64,000 bases of DNA from an uncultured Agathobaculum sp. (lineage in GTDB: Bacteria; Bacillota; Clostridia; Oscillospirales; Butyricicoccaceae). Positions 17,094 through 25,220 of the stretch are shown here, one piece after another (position 1 is the first letter of the stretch; every line of letters starts with the position of its first letter). Both the position numbers and the translations under genes were made by a program. Location: positions 43,704 through 107,703 of the forward strand of contig NZ_CALWJK010000004.1 of assembly GCF_944380975.1 (NCBI RefSeq). The letters are read 5' to 3'. The notes under the pieces are model-generated. The model was not told the origin of the DNA, ran no database searches, and worked only from the letters and a program-made list of their open reading frames with translations.

Positions 17094-18008
17094 TTAGCGA
17101 ACGATGCGAACCTCACATTCCAAATCCACACCGAACCGCTCGCGCACACGCTGCTGCACCAGCTCGATCAGACGCAGCATTTCATCGCAGGTCGCGCCGC
17201 CGCGGTTGATGAGAAAACCGGCGTGCTTTTCCGAAACCTGCGCCGCGCCGACCGAGACTCCTTTCAATCCCGCGTCCTCGATCAGTCTTCCGGCGAAATA
17301 TCCTTCCGGCCGTTTGAAGGTCGAACCAGCAGACGGGAAATTCAGCGGCTGCTTATCCCGCCGGCGCTGTGCAAAGTCATTCATCTTATCCAAAATTGCC
17401 GCCGGATCACCCGGCTGCAACCGCATTGTCGTGCGGACAACCGTCCAATCCGGATGCGCGCGGAATGCGCTGTTGCGGTAGCCGAAGCAATGTTCCTCGC
17501 CTGTCAGCGTGTGCAGGTTACCCTCGCCGTCCAGATACTCGGTCTTTTCCACAATGCCGGCCATCTGACCGTCATACGCACCGGCGTTCATGAACACTGC
17601 GCCGCCTACGCTGCCCGGAATACCGCCGGAAAACTCCGCACCGGTCAAACCTGCACGCTGTGCGCGCCGCGCCACGCGGGCCAGCAAAGCACCCGCCTGC
17701 GCCACCAACGTGCCATCCTCGCCTGCACGCACATCATCCATCTCGGTCGTGCAGATCACCGCACCGCGATATCCCGCATCCGAAACCAGCATGTTGGAAC
17801 CGTTGCCAAGCACCAGCAGCGGTACCCCGCAGTTCCGAAGCACCTTGAGCGCCCCTGCCAACTGCTCCAACGTTTTCGGTATCACAAACAAATCAGCAGG
17901 ACCGCCGATGGCAAAGGTTGTATGGCGGCTCATCGGCTCATTTGACACAATTTCTATTTCCGGAACGGCAGTGCGCAGCTCTGCCATGCATGCATTGCTA
18001 TTTCCCAT
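17094..18008 (-). CDS. murB: UDP-N-acetylmuramate dehydrogenase (UDP-N-acetylenolpyruvoylglucosamine reductase)
   Basis: 304 residues, type IIb MurB, FAD-dependent and cytoplasmic; reduces the enolpyruvyl group to make UDP-MurNAc. Motifs: SRHTTFAIGGPADLF, LGNGSNMLVSD, GIPGSVGGAVFMNAGAY, PSAGSTFKRPEGYFAGRLIE with the catalytic serine, and HAGFLINRGGAT. The ATG at 18008 (MGNSNACMAE) has GGAGG upstream; the frame to 18122 lacks a site. First gene of the murB-rapZ-whiA-dnaE-pfkA-SDR operon, with a strong promoter at 18125-18153. Confidence 0.96.
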   Translation of the reverse strand: MGNSNACMAELRTAVPEIEIVSNEPMSRHTTFAIGGPADLFVIPKTLEQLAGALKVLRNCGVPLLVLGNGSNMLVSDAGYRGAVICTTEMDDVRAGEDGTLVAQAGALLARVARRAQRAGLTGAEFSGGIPGSVGGAVFMNAGAYDGQMAGIVEKTEYLDGEGNLHTLTGEEHCFGYRNSAFRAHPDWTVVRTTMRLQPGDPAAILDKMNDFAQRRRDKQPLNFPSAGSTFKRPEGYFAGRLIEDAGLKGVSVGAAQVSEKHAGFLINRGGATCDEMLRLIELVQQRVRERFGVDLECEVRIVR

Positions 18009-18124
18009 GTTATCCTCCATTATTCTGACCAGTATGTCTACACAGTATGATGCCGCAGCGGCTGGCCGATGCTTTCTTTTGCATCCGCGCCGCACAGCAG
18101 CAGTATTGTTTCTTGTTCGCAAGT

Positions 18125-18153
18125 ATTATACCAAATACAGACGCAAAGTGCAA
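18125..18153 (-). promoter_or_regulatory. Sigma-A-type promoter of the murB operon
   Basis: On the minus strand: -35 TTGCAC (18148-18153), 17-base spacer, consensus -10 TATAAT (18125-18130). It lies about 117 bases before the murB start, leaving a leader of about 110 bases in which no conserved RNA was recognised. Confidence 0.75.
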
Positions 18154-18156
18154 ATC

Positions 18157-18183
18157 AAAGGCACCCCGAAGGGTGCCTTTTTT
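18157..18183. terminator. Terminator hairpin between the 18204 lipoprotein gene and murB
   Basis: AAAGGCACCC, loop CGAA, GGGTGCCTTT, then extra T on the plus strand. On the minus strand, where the lipoprotein gene ends at 18204, the following tract is a weaker TTTGATTTG. It probably ends the lipoprotein transcript just before the murB promoter. Confidence 0.65.
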
Positions 18184-18203
18184 GATCTGCTATAAAATGA
18201 ATG

Positions 18204-18713
18204 TTACGATGCGCTTGCCGACTGCAGCAGGCTTGCACCTTCCGCCATATCGGTCATAGCCGCTTCCAGCTGCTCACCCATCTGCGTGGTCAACTCGGAC
18301 AGCTTGGTCTGATCGGTCTCTTCCGTCATTGCAGCAACGGTATCAATAAACTCGATCAGAGACTGGCAGCCGGACTGGAGTTTTTCATGTGCATCCGCAT
18401 AGGCTTCCGGCGGGGTGATGGCAATGAAATCATTCAGAGAGGTCTTCATCGCCTCGAGTGCTTCCTTGGCCGCTTCCGGATCGGTTGCAACCGAGCTTGC
18501 GCTGCTCTGGATCTCGCTCATCTCCGTGCTCAGATCCTCAACCGCCTGCTGGTACTCCTCCTCGGTCAGGGCAGTGGATGCCGCTTCACCAGTTTCGCCG
18601 GTCTCGCCACCGCTGTTAGCCGCATCGTTTCCGCCGCCGCAGGCCGCCAGGGACAATGCCATGGCCGCTGCGAGCAATGCCGCCAACAAACGCTTGGTCA
18701 TATTCTTCTTCAT
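18204..18713 (-). CDS. Small lipoprotein of unknown function
   Basis: 169 residues. MKKNMTKR, a hydrophobic stretch and lipobox SLAAC with Cys25, then a Gly/Glu/Thr-rich spacer (about 26-50) and an all-helical acidic domain (EEYQQAVEDLSTEMSEIQSS, YADAHEKLQSGCQSLIEFID) likely forming a helical bundle. Exported and membrane-anchored by inference from the signal. The family is not recognised beyond clostridial lipoproteins of this kind. Monocistronic, with its own near-consensus promoter; GGAG precedes the ATG. Confidence 0.85.
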   Translation of the reverse strand: MKKNMTKRLLAALLAAAMALSLAACGGGNDAANSGGETGETGEAASTALTEEEYQQAVEDLSTEMSEIQSSASSVATDPEAAKEALEAMKTSLNDFIAITPPEAYADAHEKLQSGCQSLIEFIDTVAAMTEETDQTKLSELTTQMGEQLEAAMTDMAEGASLLQSASAS

Positions 18714-18756
18714 ACTGTGTCTCTCCTTACCTTATTTTTTCAAGACTGTATAAAGC

Positions 18757-18785
18757 ATTATAGCGGAAAGACACCAAAATGTAAA
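18757..18785 (-). promoter_or_regulatory. Sigma-A-type promoter of the lipoprotein gene
   Basis: On the minus strand: -35 TTTACA (18780-18785), 17-base spacer, consensus -10 TATAAT (18757-18762), about 45 bases before the ATG at 18713. Confidence 0.78.
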
Positions 18786-18849
18786 GACATATCTGAACAG
18801 TAGAAAACGATCTTACCAGAAATTTCTTATGCAGTTTACCTATTAAGTT

Positions 18850-19863
18850 TTAGCGTACCCAAACTTCCTCATGCTCACCGCGCCGCGGGCGACCCAGCAG
18901 CAAGCGGCTCGCCTCCGTGGCAGGCAGTCCATTATACAGCACCTCATACATCGCCTCAGTGATCGGCATGGAAACGCCCTGCTGCTTTGCCAGATGATAG
19001 CCCGCCTCGGTCGCATAATAGCCCTCGACCGTTGCGCCAACCTCGTCCATTGCCTCCTGCACACTCTTGCCTTGACCGATCAGGATACCTGCGCGTCGGT
19101 TGCGCGAATGCATGGAGCAGCAGGTCACGATCAGATCACCAACGCCTGATAAGCCCGCAAATGTTTCCTGTCGTGCGCCCAGCTGAACGCCCAGACGAGC
19201 AATCTCGGTCAAACCACGGGTCATAAAGGCAGCCTTAGAGTTATCGCCCATGCCAAGGCCGTCCGCGATGCCCGCGCCCAGCGCAATGATATTCTTAAAC
19301 GCGCCACCCAGTTCACAACCGATGATATCCGCAGAGGTATAAACGCGGAAATAGCTTTCGTTCATAAAAGCTGCCTGTGTCAACTCTGCCGCAGCACGGC
19401 TTTCCGACGCCGCAACGATCGCGGTCGGCACACGGCGCGCAACCTCCTCCGCGTGCGTCGGGCCAGTCAGCGCAACGACAGGGTTATTGCCGTGCATGAT
19501 GCGGTCGATGGTCTGCGAAAAGCGGCAATAGCCGTTTTTTGCGTCCAGTCCCTTACCGACGTTGACGATCACCGTACCGGCCGGCACGATAGCCGCAAGT
19601 TTTTCCGCCGTAGACGCAACCGCAAACGATGGCACCGCCATCACGATCAGGTCCGCCTTTGCCGCGCCCGCCATATCGGTGGTAATAGTAATCCCCTCTG
19701 GAATCTTAACCCCCGGCAGCAGCTTTTCATTGCCGCGCTCACGCAGCAGCAAATCGCACTCTTCCTGCAAATACGTCCACGAGGTCACTTCATGGCCGTT
19801 GTCGTGCAGCAGCATCGCCAGCGCAATGCCCCAGCCGCCGGTTCCCAGTACAAAAACCTTCAT
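18850..19863 (-). CDS. gpsA: Glycerol-3-phosphate dehydrogenase [NAD(P)+]
   Basis: 337 residues. N-terminal dinucleotide fold GTGGWGIALAMLL, PSFAV, then KNIIALGAGIADGLG with the catalytic lysine region and RNRRAGILIGQG. Reduces dihydroxyacetone phosphate to sn-glycerol 3-phosphate, the substrate of PlsY encoded just upstream; the two genes overlap by ATGA. So this pair starts phospholipid synthesis. GGAGAGGAG precedes the ATG at 19863. Confidence 0.96.
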   Translation of the reverse strand: MKVFVLGTGGWGIALAMLLHDNGHEVTSWTYLQEECDLLLRERGNEKLLPGVKIPEGITITTDMAGAAKADLIVMAVPSFAVASTAEKLAAIVPAGTVIVNVGKGLDAKNGYCRFSQTIDRIMHGNNPVVALTGPTHAEEVARRVPTAIVAASESRAAAELTQAAFMNESYFRVYTSADIIGCELGGAFKNIIALGAGIADGLGMGDNSKAAFMTRGLTEIARLGVQLGARQETFAGLSGVGDLIVTCCSMHSRNRRAGILIGQGKSVQEAMDEVGATVEGYYATEAGYHLAKQQGVSMPITEAMYEVLYNGLPATEASRLLLGRPRRGEHEEVWVR

Positions 19864-20504
19864 TTTTTGTTCTCCTCTCCGTTACGGTCGGATTGTTCAA
19901 TGGTTTTCTTGCTCTTGAAGGAAAACTTGTTTTCTTCACCGCGCAAAATGCGGGCGATATTCGAGCGATGCATGAAAATCACTGCCACCGCCATGCCAAA
20001 CGCCATTGCGGTCAATACCGGGTCGTTATAAAACACCAGTGTGGTGATTGGAAAGCTGATTGCACCCAGAATCGAGCCGAGCGAAATCCAACGCGTCAGC
20101 GCCACGGCCACAAAAAACAGCACAAATGCAATCAGGAAAATGCGCCAATCGAATAACAGCAGCATCACCGCGCCAACCAGCACGCCTTTACCGCCGCGGA
20201 AGCCGAAATACAGCGGGAACATATGACCCAAGATGACAAAGATGCCAGCTACCAGCTTGCCGACCGGACCCGCCAGCAGCGCGCCGATCGAGACTGCCGC
20301 CGCGCCCTTGGCAATATCGCCCAGCAGCACAAACAGCGTTTTGCCCGCGCCCATCGTGCGGTAGGAGTTGGTCAGTCCCGCGTTGCCGCTGCCGTATTCA
20401 CGGATATCCTTTCCCAGCGTGACCTTACTGACAATGATTGCGAAGCTCAGCGAACCGAGCAGATAAGCGCACACCGCGATAATGGCAAAATGCGTAAGTG
20501 TCAT
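19860..20504 (-). CDS. plsY: Acyl-phosphate:glycerol-3-phosphate acyltransferase
   Basis: 214 residues with several membrane segments. Family motifs: GSGNAGLTNSYRTMG (first loop), FGFRGGKGV (second) and the region around TRWISLGSI. Transfers an acyl group from acyl phosphate to glycerol 3-phosphate in the membrane. The C-terminal 25 residues are a charged tail (about 190-214) longer than the core needs. Downstream of der, coupled to gpsA. Confidence 0.95.
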   Translation of the reverse strand: MTLTHFAIIAVCAYLLGSLSFAIIVSKVTLGKDIREYGSGNAGLTNSYRTMGAGKTLFVLLGDIAKGAAAVSIGALLAGPVGKLVAGIFVILGHMFPLYFGFRGGKGVLVGAVMLLLFDWRIFLIAFVLFFVAVALTRWISLGSILGAISFPITTLVFYNDPVLTAMAFGMAVAVIFMHRSNIARILRGEENKFSFKSKKTIEQSDRNGEENKK

Positions 20505-20540
20505 ATGGTTTTCCCCCAGTTTCAGAAATATCAGCCGCGT

Positions 20541-21872
20541 TTATCGTTCCTTTTTCTCGCTGCGTTCCCGGATGACCATGCGCACCGGCGTGCCGGTCAG
20601 ACCGAACACCTCGCGGATCTGGTTTTCCAGATAGCGCTGATAGGAAAAATGGAACAGCCGTGCATCGTTGCAGAAGCAAACGAAGGTCGGCGGGCAGGTG
20701 GATGCCTGCGTCATATAGAAAATACGGAGCCGGCGACCCTTATCGGTCGGCGGCTGCACACGCGCGGTCGCCTCGGCCAGAATCGAGTTGAGTCGGCCTG
20801 TCGGGATACGCATGTGGTTCTGTTCATATACCTCGTGGATCAAGCCGAACAGCTTGTCCACACGCTGACCGGTCTGCGCCGAAATAAACAGCACAGGCGC
20901 ATACGGCATATAGGCCAGACCCTCGCGCACACGCAGCGTGTATTCCTTCATGGTTGAGCCGTCTTTTTCGACCAAATCCCATTTATTTACCACAATGATG
21001 CACGCCTTACCCGCGTTGTGCGCCTCGCCCGCGACCTTGGTGTCCTGCTCGGTCACTCCCTCGGTTGCGTCAATCATGATAACGCATACGTCCGCGCGCT
21101 CGACCGCAAGCAGCGAACGCATCACCGAGTATTTCTCAATCTTTTCGTCCACCTTGCTCTTCTTGCGAATGCCCGCAGTATCGATGAAAGTAAACTTTCC
21201 ATGCGCATTGTCCACATTTGCGTCTACGCTGTCTCGTGTGGTACCAGCCATATTGGATACAATGACGCGCTCCTCGCCCAGTACGCGGTTGAGCAGGCTG
21301 GATTTGCCGACGTTCGGCTTGCCGATGAGAGCCACGCGGATGCGTTCCTCGTCCTCGCCATCCTCGTCCGCAAGCGGAAAATGCTCGTAAGCTGCGTCCA
21401 GCAGCTCACCCATGCCGTAACCATGCAGCGCAGAAATGCCATACGGCTCACCCAGTCCGAGGTTATAAAATTCATAGAACTCAGGCTCGGGCTGACCGGG
21501 CTTGTCACACTTGTTGACCGCCAGCACGATCGGCTTGCCCGAGCGCAGCAGCATAGCCGCCACGTCCTGATCGGCTGCGGTGATACCGGTGCGCAAATCG
21601 GTGATAAAAATAATCACATCCGCGTGCGAGATTGCCGTTTCTGCCTGAAAACGCATAAACTGCAAAATCTCGTTGTCGTTATTCGGCTCGATACCGCCGG
21701 TGTCAATGATGGTAAAATCACGTCCGCGCCAGTCGCTTTCCGCGTACAAACGGTCGCGCGTCACGCCGGGCGTATCCTCCACGATCGACAGGCGCTTGCC
21801 TGCCAGACGGTTGAACAGCTGGCTCTTGCCGACGTTGGGTCGGCCCACGATCGCTACAATCGGTTTTGGCAT
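20541..21872 (-). CDS. der: Ribosome-assembly GTPase Der (EngA)
   Basis: 443 residues with two tandem G domains: GRPNVGKSQLFNRL with DTGG and NKCD, then GKPNVGKSSLLNRV with DTAGIRKK and NKWD, followed by the C-terminal KH-like domain ending in RMVIRERSEKKER. Needed for 50S assembly. The order DUF512-der-plsY-gpsA is common in clostridia. GAGGAGGG precedes the ATG at 21872. Confidence 0.97.
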   Translation of the reverse strand: MPKPIVAIVGRPNVGKSQLFNRLAGKRLSIVEDTPGVTRDRLYAESDWRGRDFTIIDTGGIEPNNDNEILQFMRFQAETAISHADVIIFITDLRTGITAADQDVAAMLLRSGKPIVLAVNKCDKPGQPEPEFYEFYNLGLGEPYGISALHGYGMGELLDAAYEHFPLADEDGEDEERIRVALIGKPNVGKSSLLNRVLGEERVIVSNMAGTTRDSVDANVDNAHGKFTFIDTAGIRKKSKVDEKIEKYSVMRSLLAVERADVCVIMIDATEGVTEQDTKVAGEAHNAGKACIIVVNKWDLVEKDGSTMKEYTLRVREGLAYMPYAPVLFISAQTGQRVDKLFGLIHEVYEQNHMRIPTGRLNSILAEATARVQPPTDKGRRLRIFYMTQASTCPPTFVCFCNDARLFHFSYQRYLENQIREVFGLTGTPVRMVIRERSEKKER

Positions 21873-21902
21873 ATCGATTCCCTCCTCTTTCCTCCGGGGG
21901 TG

Positions 21903-23207
21903 TTAGTCTTCAAAAATTTTGGCGAGCAGGTCTGCGCCGTCGATCTCGACCGGCACCAGCGGCACACCAATCGCTTTCGCGACCTGCTGCGGGGTGTAAT
22001 CGTCGAGGAATACATCGCCGCCGTCGCGCAGCATGTTGGCAGAGATCAGCACACGCTCACCCAGCTCACGGCCTTTGAGCTGCGCGATCAAATCCTGTCC
22101 GGTGATCAATCCCGCTACCGAAACGCGGTGTCCGAAAAAGTCATTGCGGATTTCCACAACTTTTCCATTCAGATTATCGCATTTTGCAGCCGCTTCGTCA
22201 AGCAGAACCGCCATAGACGGTGCTGCTGCCGCGCCGGTGGCAATGGTGAACGGACGCGCTGTGCAGCCCTCATAATCGGGCAGCGCCAGCCGGAACTCCT
22301 CCATAAACAGCGGCAGCATGCCAATGCCGTTTTCAAACTGAGTAAAATCCTCATAATATTCGGTGTCCGGCAGCGGACGCTCCGCTTTCAGATACAGTTC
22401 ATCCCCGCACCAGACCAGTCGCGTACCGAGTTCACGCAGGCACTCGTCCGCAAACGGCTCGACGATGTCCAGAATCGCTTCGGCAGCTGCCTTATCGGTC
22501 GGCTCAAGCGGATACAATCCCTCACGGTGACGCGTCATACCGAACGGCACAACCGAGATCGTGTTCACCGCAGGATACAGCGCCTTGAGGTCGCGCAGTG
22601 AACGGCGAAGTTCCTCACCGTCGTTTAATCCCTTGCACACCACCAGCTGGCAGTTCATAGTGATGCCGCCCTCTGCAAAGCGATCCATGATTTTCAGGGC
22701 ATCACCCGCACGCGGATTGCGCAGCATCTTCACGCGAAGCTCCGGATTGGTCGTCTGCACCGAAATATTGACCGGCGAAATGTGCATGCGCAGAATGCGA
22801 TCCACATCCGCCTCGGACAAGTTGGTCATCGAAATATAATTGCCCATCAGGAAGGACATGCGCGCATCATCGTCCTTGACATAAAGCGTTTTCCGCATGC
22901 CGCGCGGCAGCTGGTCGATGAAGCAGAACACGCACTTGTTGGAACACTGCTTCATCCCATCCATCAGGTAATGCTCAAAATTCAGGCCAAGCGGCTCTCC
23001 CTCGCGTTTACGCACGCGCACCTCGCGCAGTGTTTTTCCGTCCGCTTCCATCACCTGCAAGGTGAGTGCCGAGTCATAGCTGTAAAATTTATAATCCAAC
23101 ACATCGCGGATCGCGGTGCCGTCAATTTGCAGCAGGGTTTCGCCTGCTTTCAGCCCGGCGCGCTCCGCCGGACTGCCTGCGTCCACGCTGACGATCAAAG
23201 ATGCCAC
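21903..23207 (-). CDS. DUF512 family protein: PDZ plus radical SAM-like iron-sulfur protein
   Basis: 434 residues. N-terminal PDZ-like domain (residues 1-60, SPAERAGLKAGETLLQIDG), then Cys88, Cys92 and Cys95 in a CxxxCxxC arrangement (CSNKCVFCF) typical of a radical SAM [4Fe-4S] cluster, a TIM-barrel-like middle, and the C-terminal DUF512 domain. The reaction is unknown to me; the family is widely conserved in Clostridia beside der. The start is probably GTG at 23207, with AGAAGGAGGG just upstream; the ATG at 23234 lies in the T tract of the rpmF terminator and is rejected. Confidence 0.87.
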   Translation of the reverse strand: MASLIVSVDAGSPAERAGLKAGETLLQIDGTAIRDVLDYKFYSYDSALTLQVMEADGKTLREVRVRKREGEPLGLNFEHYLMDGMKQCSNKCVFCFIDQLPRGMRKTLYVKDDDARMSFLMGNYISMTNLSEADVDRILRMHISPVNISVQTTNPELRVKMLRNPRAGDALKIMDRFAEGGITMNCQLVVCKGLNDGEELRRSLRDLKALYPAVNTISVVPFGMTRHREGLYPLEPTDKAAAEAILDIVEPFADECLRELGTRLVWCGDELYLKAERPLPDTEYYEDFTQFENGIGMLPLFMEEFRLALPDYEGCTARPFTIATGAAAAPSMAVLLDEAAAKCDNLNGKVVEIRNDFFGHRVSVAGLITGQDLIAQLKGRELGERVLISANMLRDGGDVFLDDYTPQQVAKAIGVPLVPVEIDGADLLAKIFED

Positions 23208-23233
23208 TTTGCGCCCTCCTTCTGTTTTCTTCA

Positions 23234-23266
23234 TAAAAAAATGGAGAAGTCGTTGCCGCCTTCTCC
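23234..23266 (-). terminator. Rho-independent terminator after rpmF
   Basis: On the minus strand GGAGAAG pairs with CTTCTCC (plus positions 23260-23266 and 23243-23249) around a ten-base loop, followed by seven T (plus-strand A tract ending at 23241). It separates yceD-rpmF from the DUF512 gene. Confidence 0.75.
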
Positions 23267-23287
23267 ATCTTCTGTTCTGTTTTCGCC

Positions 23288-23473
23288 TTACGCTTCCTTA
23301 ACGGCGACAACCTCACGGCCATTGTAATAACCGCAAGCCTTGCACATTCTGTGAGCCAGCTTCATCTCGCCGCAGTGCGGGCACTTGGTCATGCCGGGCA
23401 GAGAGAGCTTCCAATGAGAGTTACGACGCTTGTCACGACGGGCTTTCGATACCTTTCTCTTCGGTACTGCCAT
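23288..23473 (-). CDS. rpmF: 50S ribosomal protein L32
   Basis: 61 residues, a normal L32. [17 protein letters not shown] at the N-terminus, followed by two cysteine pairs CPHC and CKAC that form the zinc ribbon (zinc-dependent form of the protein). Downstream of yceD, the usual bacterial pairing. GGAGGTG precedes the ATG. Confidence 0.97.
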   Translation of the reverse strand: MAVPKRKVSKARRDKRRNSHWKLSLPGMTKCPHCGEMKLAHRMCKACGYYNGREVVAVKEA

Positions 23474-23521
23474 GGTGGATACACCTCCTACTCTATCTTC
23501 TTTATTTTTTATTCACGAACT

Positions 23522-24037
23522 TCAGTTGTGCTCGTTCTCGTTGGAATCGAGCAGAGCGCGCAGCGCGGCAAAACGCGAATCGATCTGCTTGCTTTCGCAA
23601 TCGCAATCGACCTCATTGCGGTCGGCGCCACAGTGCGGACACAGGCCCTTGCAGTCCTCCCTGCACAGATAGGTCATCTGTACCTGAAGAATCAGCGCGG
23701 GTACCATCACATCCGCCGGATCCACGCTGTCACCGGTCAGCACGAAAAGATCATCCTCTTCCTCCGCATCGGGGTCGTCCGACAAAACCGTGTCGACCTC
23801 GGCTGTCAGCAGAATCTGAAGAGGCTTAAGACAGCGCGCGCAAACAGTGGAATAAATCGTTTTAATCGTTCCCTTGATCCGCAATACGCCGCTATCACCG
23901 GAAACCTCGCCGCTGATCTGAACCGGGCTTTGGAACGGTTTGGCACCGTACAAAGTTTCTTCCCGCAAATCGATTGTTTCGGAAAACGGAATCGACGCAT
24001 GCTGGGACGCGGTCAGTTTTTTTAAATCAATCTTCAT
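23522..24037 (-). CDS. YceD family protein (DUF177), ribosome-related
   Basis: 171 residues of the DUF177/YceD family, which always sits before rpmF and is linked to 23S rRNA accumulation in E. coli. Two cysteine pairs: CARCL near residue 69 and CREDCKGLCPHCG near residue 128. The acidic stretch DDPDAEEEDDLF is typical. Cytoplasmic. The two genes form a short operon with a promoter at 24062-24091. Confidence 0.9.
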   Translation of the reverse strand: MKIDLKKLTASQHASIPFSETIDLREETLYGAKPFQSPVQISGEVSGDSGVLRIKGTIKTIYSTVCARCLKPLQILLTAEVDTVLSDDPDAEEEDDLFVLTGDSVDPADVMVPALILQVQMTYLCREDCKGLCPHCGADRNEVDCDCESKQIDSRFAALRALLDSNENEHN

Positions 24038-24061
24038 GTCAACCTCACATGGTACTAAGAT

Positions 24062-24091
24062 AGTATACTACACCCAATCCCGCTTTGTCAA
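24062..24091 (-). promoter_or_regulatory. Promoter of yceD-rpmF
   Basis: On the minus strand: consensus -35 TTGACA (24086-24091) and a -10 region containing TAGTATACT (24062-24070). The TATACT hexamer gives a 19-base spacer and TAGTAT a 16-base spacer, so the exact -10 is uncertain. Confidence 0.6.
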
Positions 24092-24206
24092 CCAAAAAAT
24101 GCGGCAAAAAACGCATTTCTCTATCCGGCGCGGGCACTTCCCTTTTGTTCCGAAATGCGGTATACTGAATGCGTTCCATTATTTTTTCAGAAAAGGATAC
24201 CGCATC

Positions 24207-25178
24207 TTGAGAGAGTATTATATCACAAAAAACGACAGCGGGCAACGGCTGAACAAATTTCTTGAAAAAGCAGTACCGCTGCTGTCCGGCGGCATGATGC
24301 ACAAATACCTGCGTCTCAAACGCATCAAGGTCAACGGCAAGCGTACGGAAGCCGCCTACCGTCTTTGTGAAGGCGACGCTGTGCAGCTCTACCTCAACGA
24401 CGAATACTTTGACGCGCCGCGCGAGGAAGATGCCTTCCGCCGCATCACGCAGCCACAGCTCCGTATCGTCTATGAGGACGAGAACATCCTGCTGGCCGAC
24501 AAAGCGCCCGGCATGGTGGTGCATGCAGACGAACACGGCGACAGCAATACGCTGATCGCGCATATTCAAGCGTATTTGTTCCAGTCTGGTGCGTGGAACC
24601 CTGAGGACGCAGCTTCATTCGCCCCCGCACTGTGCAACCGCATTGACCGCAATACCGGCGGCATCGTGATTTGCGCCAAAACCGCCGAAGCGCTGCGCAT
24701 CCTCAACGAGCGCATCAAGGAGCGCGAGCTGGAAAAGCGCTATCTGTGCATCGTGCACGGCAAACCCAAGCCGCCCGAAGGCTTGATCGAAAACTATCTG
24801 CGGCGGGATGAAAAGCGCAAACAGGTCACGCTGCACAAAACGCGCGTTCCCGGTGCGAAAACCGCCAAAACGCGCTATCGTACGCTTGCCAGCCGTGGCA
24901 AGCTGTCTCTGGTCGAGTGCGAGCTGCTCACCGGACGCACCCATCAGATCCGCGCGCACATGGCATCCATCGGCTGTCCGCTGCTCGGCGATGGCAAATA
25001 CGGCACAAATGAATTGAACCGCCCCTATCGTGAGAACGGACAACTGCTGTACGCCTATTCGCTGACATTCCATTTTGAAGCAGATGCAGGCGCACTTGCT
25101 TATCTCAACGGCCGCACATTCTATGTCCAGCACATTCCCTTTGTGGAAAAGTATTTTCCAAGCTACCACATCCGATAA
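24207..25178 (+). CDS. RluA-family rRNA/tRNA pseudouridine synthase
   Basis: 323 residues. S4 RNA-binding domain (residues 1-65, QRLNKFLEKAVPLLSGGMMH) followed by the RluA catalytic domain: LADKAPGMVVHAD, and the catalytic Asp147 in NRIDRNTGG (the usual motif is RLDxxTSG), then RTHQIRAHM and GDGKYGTN. Converts specific uridines to pseudouridine; which RNA is not clear. Start TTG at 24207, because AAAAGGA lies nine bases upstream and the S4 domain begins there; the earlier in-frame ATGs add a segment antisense to yceD and are rejected. Confidence 0.9.
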   Translation: MREYYITKNDSGQRLNKFLEKAVPLLSGGMMHKYLRLKRIKVNGKRTEAAYRLCEGDAVQLYLNDEYFDAPREEDAFRRITQPQLRIVYEDENILLADKAPGMVVHADEHGDSNTLIAHIQAYLFQSGAWNPEDAASFAPALCNRIDRNTGGIVICAKTAEALRILNERIKERELEKRYLCIVHGKPKPPEGLIENYLRRDEKRKQVTLHKTRVPGAKTAKTRYRTLASRGKLSLVECELLTGRTHQIRAHMASIGCPLLGDGKYGTNELNRPYRENGQLLYAYSLTFHFEADAGALAYLNGRTFYVQHIPFVEKYFPSYHIR

Positions 25179-25181
25179 AAC

Positions 25182-25215
25182 AAAAAGGTAGGCACGTAAG
25201 CGTGCCTACCTTTTT
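25182..25215. terminator. Bidirectional terminator between the pseudouridine synthase and rodA
   Basis: AAAAAGGTAGGCACG, loop TAAG, CGTGCCTACCTTTTT: a perfect 15-base-pair stem including A and T tracts. The two genes converge on it. Confidence 0.9.
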
Positions 25216-25220
25216 TCGTA

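Noticed and set aside
23940-24206. N-terminal extension of the pseudouridine synthase
   Set aside because: It is antisense to yceD and lies before the TTG start with its ribosome binding site; the S4 domain starts at 24207.
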